DNA from: Bryobacteraceae bacterium
GTDB taxonomy: Bacteria > Acidobacteriota > Terriglobia > Bryobacterales > Bryobacteraceae
Reading direction: 5' to 3'
DNA length: 64,000 nucleotides
NCBI GenBank assembly: GCA_947458745.1
Contig: CANGYQ010000010.1
Coordinates: 1-64,000, forward strand
Part shown: positions 58,216 to 64,000 of the stretch, one piece after another
How the letters are laid out: each line of letters opens with the position of its first letter
How positions within the stretch are numbered: the stretch's first letter is position 1
Made by a program: the position numbers and the translations under genes
Notes under the pieces: model-generated
Seen by the model: only the letters and a program-made list of their open reading frames with translations
Databases searched by the model: none
Told to the model about the DNA's origin: nothing

Positions 58216-60417
58216 TTACTTCACAAACAAAAACTCATCCAGGTTGTAGAGCAGCCAGCCGAGCTCCTTCAGGCGGGCCGGGTCGTTTGAAACATAGCTG
58301 AGTGCCTGGTCCAATTCCTTCGCCGAAGGGGCGCGGCCGATGGCCTTGCGGAAGGCGAGCGTCACGGCCGAAGGTACATCGCCGCCGGTCTCCTTCAGCA
58401 ACGCTTGGGCCATCTTGTTGGAGGCATCTTCCACCAGGCCCGAATTCATGCTGAACAACGCCTGCGGAGCGGTCACTGTCTGGGCGCGCTGCGGACAGGG
58501 CGTGCGGCCGTCGTCGACGTCGAAGGTCAGCAGGAAGTTGGACATCACGTTGGTGCTGGGGATGTAGCCGCGCGTGATGTAGAGGCCGCGGCGGTTGGTG
58601 TGTGCCGTGAACGTCCCGGCTTTGGGCAGGAAGATGCTTTGCTTGGAGTCCGGGATCACCACCTGGAACGACTTGCCGCCGACGGTGGTGTCGAGATCGC
58701 TGGCGCTCGATAGAATCGAATCCCATAGCGGCTCCGCTTCCAGGCGCTTCAGGCGGAAGTGCCACAGGTGGGCGTTGGGCGCGTCGATCTTGGTGTTAGC
58801 TGCCACAAAGCGCGGTTCGGGCAGGGAAGAGCGCTGGTAGGCGTCGGAGGTGAGGATCAGCCGGTGCAGCCATTTCATGCTGTAGTCGTGGGCGATAAAC
58901 TCACTCGCCAGATAGTCGAGTAACTTCTGATTGCTCGGCCGTCCGCCCAGCAGGCCGAAGTCGCTGGTGTTCTTTTGCAGGCCTTCGCCGAAATGCCACT
59001 GCCAGATGCGGTTGACCGCCACTCGCGCGAACAGCGGATTTTCGGGCGCGGTCAACCAATCGACGAAGCCCTCGCGGCGGCCTTCGCGGAAGTCGATGTC
59101 TTCGGGCTTGAAGGGGAAGCCGGGCTCGACCGGCTTGTCTTTCTCCGGGCGCGCCGGGTCGCCGGAAGTGAGGATGTAACTCTTGGCGGTCAGGCGAGCG
59201 GGATCTTCTTCGACAATCCAGTGGCCGGGCAATTCACCGGGGCCCTTAATTGCGCGCTGCTTGGCCATCAGTGCGTCGTACTGCGCGATCTCCTCCGTGT
59301 TCATGATCTCTTTGATCTTCGGAGGGTCAATGCGCAGCACCGGGAAGTAGTCGTCAGCGATCTTCTGTTCGGCGATGGAGCGTTTGCGTTCGGGCTTGCG
59401 GATAATCTCCTGGACGTCGGGCGGCAGCATCGAAACCCGCTCGTTGTAGAGCTTGTCCCGGAAAGGGCCGATCAGCTTTTCGATGGCCTCATCGACGGGT
59501 TCCTTTTCACGCCGGAACTTTTCCAGCGCCACACCATTCAAGCGGACATCTTCGGCCGAAGCGAGCGAGACCCGGCGCAGCACCAGCGGGTCAAACAGCG
59601 CCTTCATCTGGTAGTAGCTGGCCTGAGAGATCGGGTCAAAGCGATGGTCGTGGCACTTGGCGCAGCCCACCGTCATGCCCATGAAGGCGGTGGAGATGGT
59701 CTCCACCGCGCCGATGGCGATGTCCTGGTCCTTGTCCACCCGGGTCAAGGCGGAGCGCGCCAGGAAGCCGAGCGCGAACTGGTCTTCCGGGTTGGCTCCA
59801 GGGCGGCTCCGCTGGCCGGTGTCGCTGATCAGGCTGTGGCTGCCGTAACGGTTGCCGGTGATCTGCGCGCGCACGAACTGGTCATACGGCATGTCGTCGT
59901 TCAGGGCATTGATCACCCAGTCTCGCCAGTGAAAGATTCCCGGTCCAGCGGGCATCACGGAGCCGTCTAGGCCATCGAGATCGGCATAGCGCAGTACATC
60001 CAGCCAGTGCCGCGCCCAGCGGACTCCGTGCTGCTTGTCGGCCAGCAGGCGGTCCACCAGCTTCTCGTAGGCGTCCGGAGCGGCGTCCGCCAGAAAAGCG
60101 TCTTGATCGGTCGGTGATGGTGGCAGCCCGGTGAGGTCAAAATGGACCCGGCGCAGCAGGGTCAGCTTGTCCGCCGGACCGCTGGCGCGCAGGCCAAGTT
60201 CCCGGTGCTTGGCCATGACGAAGGCATCAATCGGATTACGCGCCGGGCCGGGGAGCGCCGGTGCGACGACGGGCTGCAGCGACCAGAGCTTGGGTTTGGG
60301 AGCGGGCTTGGCGGGAGGGGTGGCTGCCGGGCGCGCCGCTTCCTTCGTAGCCGGTGCCTGGCTGACAGCGTGTCCGGACAGCAAGGCCCCCAGGGCCAAT
60401 CCAAGCAGTGTTCGCAT
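58216..60417 (-). CDS. DUF1549/DUF1553 exported protein
   Basis: 733 aa from ATG 60417, preferred over TTG 60423 because GGAGG lies six bases upstream. A signal peptide (MRTLLGLALGALLSGHAVSQ) and an Ala/Pro/Lys linker precede DUF1549 (NPIDAFVMAKHRELGLRASG, VHFDLTGLPPSPTD, RWARHWLDVLRYADLDG, with GCAKCHDHRFDPI as the CxxCH motif) and DUF1553 (VDWLTAPENPLFARVAVNRIWQW split, FGEGLQKNTSDFG, TVTAPQALFSMNSG). This member has no fused PSCyt1 cytochrome domain. It is co-transcribed with the DUF1501 gene. Function unknown; a role in polysaccharide use has been suggested for related proteins. Confidence 0.93.
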   Translation of the reverse strand: MRTLLGLALGALLSGHAVSQAPATKEAARPAATPPAKPAPKPKLWSLQPVVAPALPGPARNPIDAFVMAKHRELGLRASGPADKLTLLRRVHFDLTGLPPSPTDQDAFLADAAPDAYEKLVDRLLADKQHGVRWARHWLDVLRYADLDGLDGSVMPAGPGIFHWRDWVINALNDDMPYDQFVRAQITGNRYGSHSLISDTGQRSRPGANPEDQFALGFLARSALTRVDKDQDIAIGAVETISTAFMGMTVGCAKCHDHRFDPISQASYYQMKALFDPLVLRRVSLASAEDVRLNGVALEKFRREKEPVDEAIEKLIGPFRDKLYNERVSMLPPDVQEIIRKPERKRSIAEQKIADDYFPVLRIDPPKIKEIMNTEEIAQYDALMAKQRAIKGPGELPGHWIVEEDPARLTAKSYILTSGDPARPEKDKPVEPGFPFKPEDIDFREGRREGFVDWLTAPENPLFARVAVNRIWQWHFGEGLQKNTSDFGLLGGRPSNQKLLDYLASEFIAHDYSMKWLHRLILTSDAYQRSSLPEPRFVAANTKIDAPNAHLWHFRLKRLEAEPLWDSILSSASDLDTTVGGKSFQVVIPDSKQSIFLPKAGTFTAHTNRRGLYITRGYIPSTNVMSNFLLTFDVDDGRTPCPQRAQTVTAPQALFSMNSGLVEDASNKMAQALLKETGGDVPSAVTLAFRKAIGRAPSAKELDQALSYVSNDPARLKELGWLLYNLDEFLFVK

Positions 60418-60588
60418 CCGCAACCTCCGCCGACTATTGGATCATCCCGGCCGTCTCCAACGCCACTCCCTCAATTTCTGCGGTAGAGCAATCCAGTTTG
60501 CCGCCGACAGCGTACTCCGTAGTACGAAGTTGAAATTGATGATACCGAACGTGCTACGAAAGATAAAAACGTGCTACCTCTAGAGCCT

Positions 60589-62871
60589 ATGACCATCAGC
60601 ATCGCGTTCCGCTTCCTGGCCCTGGTCTCTGTGGTGACTGCTGCCTGGGCCGAAAGCGGGATCGCCGGGCGTGTGCTGGATCCCCAGGGTCGACTGGTAC
60701 AGGGGGCGGCTGTCCAACTGAGCAATGGCGCGGGCTTCGCTATGACCACTGCTTCTGACGCGCAGGGCCGCTACAAGCTGGATCATCTGCCTGATGGCGA
60801 CTATCGCCTCACCGCCAGCACGCCGGGTTTCATGGCGGCCGCGCGGAGGGTGATGTTGGTCGGCCAGCTTTTCGTTCAGGACATCACACTGGCGCAGTTC
60901 GCCACCCAGCGTGACAGCATTGTCATCTCCGCAACCGTGGTGGAACCAGGGATCGACCTGCGCAATGCCGAAGTGTTCAACCGGACACTGTTCACCCGCG
61001 ACGATCAGGTGCTGCAACAGTTGAACGCCGGCATCAACGCCGGGCAGCACGAAGGCGGCGGCAAGTCGCTGGAGATCCGCCGGTTTGGCTTCAATCTCGA
61101 CCACGGCGGCGTTAACGGTGGCTTGAAGGTGATGGTGGACGGCGTCCAGCAGAATCAAGGGACGCAGGGGCATGGGCAGGGCTACCTGGGTTCGCTGAAG
61201 GCGCTAAGCCCGGAACTGATCGGCGATGTCGTGCTCACCAACGGGCCGTTCAACGCGGAGTATGGCGACTTCAGCGGCTTGGGCGTGGTTCACATTCACC
61301 AGCGTGAATCACTGCCGGACCAGATCACGGTGCGCTTGCAGGGCGGCAACTTCGATACCGGGCGCGGCTTTGTCGCCTGCAGCCCCGATGCGCAGCGGAC
61401 GGACGCGTATCTGGCTTATGAGGGGTCCTATACCGATGGTCCATTTGTGAACCCCGGCCGCTACCGGCGCGACAACGTTAACGGCAACTACACGCACACT
61501 CTGCGAGAAGGCGAAAAGGTGGGCTTCCGGCTGCTCTATGGGCGCAACAGCTTTTACTCCTCCGGCCAACTGCCGCTCGATCTGGTGAACGCAGGCGAAC
61601 TCGACCGGTTTAGCTTCCTGGACCCCACGCATGGAGGCCAGGTGAAGCTGGCCAATGCATCCACCTACTACAGTAAGACTTTGCGCAATGGCGGCACGTT
61701 TAAGGCCGATGGGTTTGTCTCCCGGTCACTGTTTGACCTCTACTCCAACTTCACTTACTTCTTGAATGACCCGGTGAACGGCGACGCTATCCAGCAGCAT
61801 GATTCGCGCCTGCAGCAAGGTGCGAACACGCAGTACACGCACCTGCACCGCCTGGGGTCCGCGCAGGCGTCCCTGGTGGCGGGCGGCAACTTCCACGCCA
61901 ACCAGATCAACGTCGGGCTTTATCCGCGTGAAGGGCGCACGCCCACGGGCGTGACCACGCGGGCCAATGCGGACGTCACCAGCGGGGCGGGCTATCTGCA
62001 GGAGAGCGTCAGCCTCTTTCACAATCGCCTGTTGTTGGGCGGTGGCTTGCGTTACGACGGCTTCCGTTACGCCGTGCTGGACCGCGTGACGCCCGAGCAG
62101 GGCGGCGCGCAAGGCGCAGGCCGCTGGCAAGGGAAGGGCAATCTCGCGTTCACCCCTTCGCACCATCTTCCGTTGACTCTCCACCTGAACTACGGCCGCG
62201 GCATCAATAGCTCCGATGCGCGCGGCGTGGTGCTGCGGCCGGAGGCTCCGCGGCTGGCCACGACGGACTTCTACCAGGCGGGCACGTCGTCGAAGTTCGG
62301 CCGGGCGTCGGTGTCGACCAGCCTCTTCCTGATCGATCATTCGAACGAACAGGTCTACATCCCGGATGACGGCACGTTCGAGTTTAAAGGCCCCAGCCGC
62401 GCCTATGGGTTTGAGGTGAAGAGCTCCGTGGCCTTGACGCGGCATTTGTCACTGAACGGTGGCGTCACCAAGATCGCCAACGCGTTCTACCGGGGCGGGG
62501 CAGCGCGCATCTACGTCGATAGCGCTCCGCACTTTGTCGCGAACGCCGCGCTCACGATGGCCGCCTGGCGCGGTTGGAGCGGATCGTTGCGCATGCGGGC
62601 GATCAACCACTACCGCCTGGATGGCGAGGACCCATCCATTGTCGCCTCCGGCCACACGGTCTTCGACTTCGGCCTGTCACGCCGCCTGCGCCGCAACCTG
62701 GACTTCAACGTAAGCTTCGACAACCTCACCAATCGCGACTTCTACGAAACGCAGAACTACTTTGAATCGCGCGTGCGGCCGGAAGCTGAAGCGCTCAGCC
62801 GGATTCACGCGACGCCCGCGTATCCGTTCACCGCTGTGGTCGGGATCACGTTCCGCCTGCGTGGCAAGTAG
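60589..62871 (+). CDS. TonB-dependent receptor with carboxypeptidase-like N-terminal domain
   Basis: 760 aa from ATG 60589 (GTG 60571 also in frame), signal peptide FRFLALVSVVTAAWA. The regulatory-like beta domain is ESGIAGRVLDPQGRLVQGAA to about residue 105. The plug reads QLNAGINAGQHEGGGKSLEIR, MVDGVQQNQGTQGHGQGYLG and VVLTNGPFNAEYGDFSGLGVV. The remainder is a barrel with TonB-receptor C-terminal strands (RNLDFNVSFDNLTNRDFYE, YPFTAVVGITFRLRG). Outer-membrane importer. It is divergent from the DUF1549/1501 pair, with 171 bases between, so a shared promoter region is possible. Confidence 0.93.
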   Translation: MTISIAFRFLALVSVVTAAWAESGIAGRVLDPQGRLVQGAAVQLSNGAGFAMTTASDAQGRYKLDHLPDGDYRLTASTPGFMAAARRVMLVGQLFVQDITLAQFATQRDSIVISATVVEPGIDLRNAEVFNRTLFTRDDQVLQQLNAGINAGQHEGGGKSLEIRRFGFNLDHGGVNGGLKVMVDGVQQNQGTQGHGQGYLGSLKALSPELIGDVVLTNGPFNAEYGDFSGLGVVHIHQRESLPDQITVRLQGGNFDTGRGFVACSPDAQRTDAYLAYEGSYTDGPFVNPGRYRRDNVNGNYTHTLREGEKVGFRLLYGRNSFYSSGQLPLDLVNAGELDRFSFLDPTHGGQVKLANASTYYSKTLRNGGTFKADGFVSRSLFDLYSNFTYFLNDPVNGDAIQQHDSRLQQGANTQYTHLHRLGSAQASLVAGGNFHANQINVGLYPREGRTPTGVTTRANADVTSGAGYLQESVSLFHNRLLLGGGLRYDGFRYAVLDRVTPEQGGAQGAGRWQGKGNLAFTPSHHLPLTLHLNYGRGINSSDARGVVLRPEAPRLATTDFYQAGTSSKFGRASVSTSLFLIDHSNEQVYIPDDGTFEFKGPSRAYGFEVKSSVALTRHLSLNGGVTKIANAFYRGGAARIYVDSAPHFVANAALTMAAWRGWSGSLRMRAINHYRLDGEDPSIVASGHTVFDFGLSRRLRRNLDFNVSFDNLTNRDFYETQNYFESRVRPEAEALSRIHATPAYPFTAVVGITFRLRGK

Positions 62872-62885
62872 GGCTGGATCGTCTT

Positions 62886-63104
62886 CTAGGACGCTTTCTT
62901 CGCCCTTGGTTTGGCTAGACCATCGAGCAGCTTGCTGGTGGTGGCGGTCACTTCGGCCACAGCGGCCTGAAAGGCATCGTGGTTGGCCTTGGACGGCGCG
63001 CGGAAGCCGCTGACTTTGCGGATAAACTGCAGAGCGGCGGCCTCAATTTCGGCCTCGGTTACGGGCGGGTCGGCCCCTCTCAGCACTTTGATACTGCGGC
63101 ACAT
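62886..63104 (-). CDS. DUF2277 family protein
   Basis: 72 aa, ATG start. The sequence begins MCRSIKVLRGADPPVTEAEI, close to the DUF2277 pattern (MCRNIK-hydrophobic, PPAT-x2-EI, ALQFVRK-x-SG, PSKAN), and continues ALQFIRKVSGF and PSKANHDAF. Length is normal for the family. No known function. It has no signal peptide and is probably cytoplasmic. It converges with the TonB receptor gene (14 bases between) and is divergent from serB. Confidence 0.9.
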   Translation of the reverse strand: MCRSIKVLRGADPPVTEAEIEAAALQFIRKVSGFRAPSKANHDAFQAAVAEVTATTSKLLDGLAKPRAKKAS

Positions 63105-63178
63105 CGGCTTGGTGTTGTCCTTTCGCTTCAGTGTAAATCGCCTGTTGCTCCAGGCGCTGCCGCTAAACTGGTAGCTGG

Positions 63179-64000
63179 ATGCCTTCGCTTGCTGACTCCC
63201 GCGTTCTCCATATCGACATCACCGGTCCTGACCGGACGGGCTTGGCCCATGCGGTAACCCAGTTGCTGGGCGAATCTGGTGCCCGCATCCTCGACATCGG
63301 ACAAGCGGTGATCCATGACGCGCTCGCGCTGGGATTACTGGTGGAACTGACGCCGGAGATGAAGGCTTCGACGTTGATGACCGAACTGGTGCTGAAAGCC
63401 CACGAACTGGGCGTCCAGATCCGCTTTCGCGCCATCACCGGAGACGAATATCAGGAATGGGTGGACAGCCAGCGAAAGCAGCGCTTTCTGGTGACGCTGC
63501 TGGGCCGCGCGCTGCTGGCCTCACATCTGGCGGCAGTGAGTGGCGCGCTGGCGCAGTCAGGCCTGAATATCGATGCGGTGGACCGGCTCTCCGGCCGGTT
63601 GCCGCTGGATGCGGCTGGTCCCTCCACACGGGTCTGTTTAGAGCTGGCGGCCTCCGGTACGGGCATTGATGAAGATCAAGTGCGCGCGGCATTGTTAGAA
63701 CTGGCTGGCGAGCACGGCATCGACATTGCCTTCCAGCAGGATTGCGTGTTCCGCCGGAATCGGCGTTTGGTGGCGTTCGACATGGATTCGACTTTGATCC
63801 AAGCCGAGGTGATCGACGAACTGGCGAAGCTGGCGGGCGTCGGTGATCAGGTGGCCGCCATTACCGAGTCCGCCATGCGCGGTGAGCTCGACTTCCAGCA
63901 GAGCTTCCGCAAGCGGGTCTCGTTGCTGAAGGGGCTGCCGGAGGCCGCCTTGCAGAACGTCGCCGACAATATCCCATTGATGGATGGTGCTGAACGGCTC
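63179..64000 (+). CDS. serB: Phosphoserine phosphatase, 3' end outside the window
   Basis: The frame from ATG 63179 is open to the window end (274 codons seen). Two ACT-like regulatory segments come first (VLHIDITGPDRTGLAHAV and FLVTLLGRALLASHLAAV), then the HAD core with nucleophile motif DMDSTLIQAEVIDELA (first Asp in VAFDMDST) and AMRGELDFQQSFRKRVSLLKG, typical of SerB. It removes phosphate from L-phosphoserine, the last step of serine synthesis. Serine is also the precursor for the O-acetylserine used by the cysK product in this window. HAD motifs II-III lie past the edge. Confidence 0.92.
   Translation, partial: MPSLADSRVLHIDITGPDRTGLAHAVTQLLGESGARILDIGQAVIHDALALGLLVELTPEMKASTLMTELVLKAHELGVQIRFRAITGDEYQEWVDSQRKQRFLVTLLGRALLASHLAAVSGALAQSGLNIDAVDRLSGRLPLDAAGPSTRVCLELAASGTGIDEDQVRAALLELAGEHGIDIAFQQDCVFRRNRRLVAFDMDSTLIQAEVIDELAKLAGVGDQVAAITESAMRGELDFQQSFRKRVSLLKGLPEAALQNVADNIPLMDGAERL

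Overview
The window reads as about 64 kb of GC-rich chromosome from an acidobacterium, most likely the Bryobacterales/Solibacter group. The reasons are gene content: a secreted subtilase ending in what looks like the Solibacter-type C-terminal domain (TIGR03437-like), TonB-dependent receptors with an N-terminal carboxypeptidase-regulatory-like domain, an SBBP beta-propeller, and DUF1501/DUF1549-1553/DUF1552/DUF1592 exported proteins. GTG and TTG starts are common and stop/start overlaps (ATGA, TAATG, TAGTG) are frequent. No rRNA, tRNA, CRISPR, phage or complete insertion sequence was seen.

Layout. (1) 2-12200 (+): a tight seven-gene operon built around a MoxR AAA+ ATPase: a GATase-like membrane protein (cut by the window edge), a caspase/C13-like protein without its catalytic Cys, a TPR-gluzincin peptidase, MoxR, a DUF58 protein, a BatA/VWA membrane protein and a very large DUF4175-type coiled-coil protein with collagen-like Gly-Gln-Gln tracts. 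(2) 12621-20030 (-): a matrixin-type metalloprotease with a small exported partner, a CoA-transferase and a subtilisin-like protease. (3) 20175-25221: an Nramp transporter fused to a universal-stress domain (-), divergent from a cysteine-free Rrf2 regulator translationally coupled to cysK (+), then acpP-fabF. (4) 25308-36403 (+): a heme peroxidase/fatty-acid-dioxygenase-like enzyme, an S41-type protease, then mostly exported enzymes (GH29 fucosidase, alpha/beta hydrolase, amidohydrolase, ceramidase-like protein, sugar isomerase-like TIM barrel). (5) 36432-45528 (+): a REP-like inverted repeat, a beta-helix protein, two TonB-dependent receptors and a membrane-dipeptidase-type M19 enzyme. (6) 45579-51096: a frameshifted EEP/CdtB-like nuclease pseudogene, the SBBP propeller, an orphan chemoreceptor, an SDR and a small exported protein. 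(7) 51278-60417: two planctomycete/acidobacterial-type modules facing each other, DUF1592-DUF1552-nucleoside-hydrolase-like (+) and DUF1549/1553-DUF1501 (-), with a VapBC-like toxin-antitoxin pair and an antitoxin remnant between them. (8) 60589-64000: a third TonB-dependent receptor, a DUF2277 protein and the 5' part of serB.

The overall picture is a free-living heterotroph with many exported hydrolases and large outer-membrane importers. The least ordinary elements are the MoxR operon with its degenerate caspase-like member, the Nramp-Usp fusion with a palindromic operator at its start, the COX-like heme enzyme, the REP-like doublet and the decayed nuclease gene. All functional statements come from reading motifs by eye; no database search was run.
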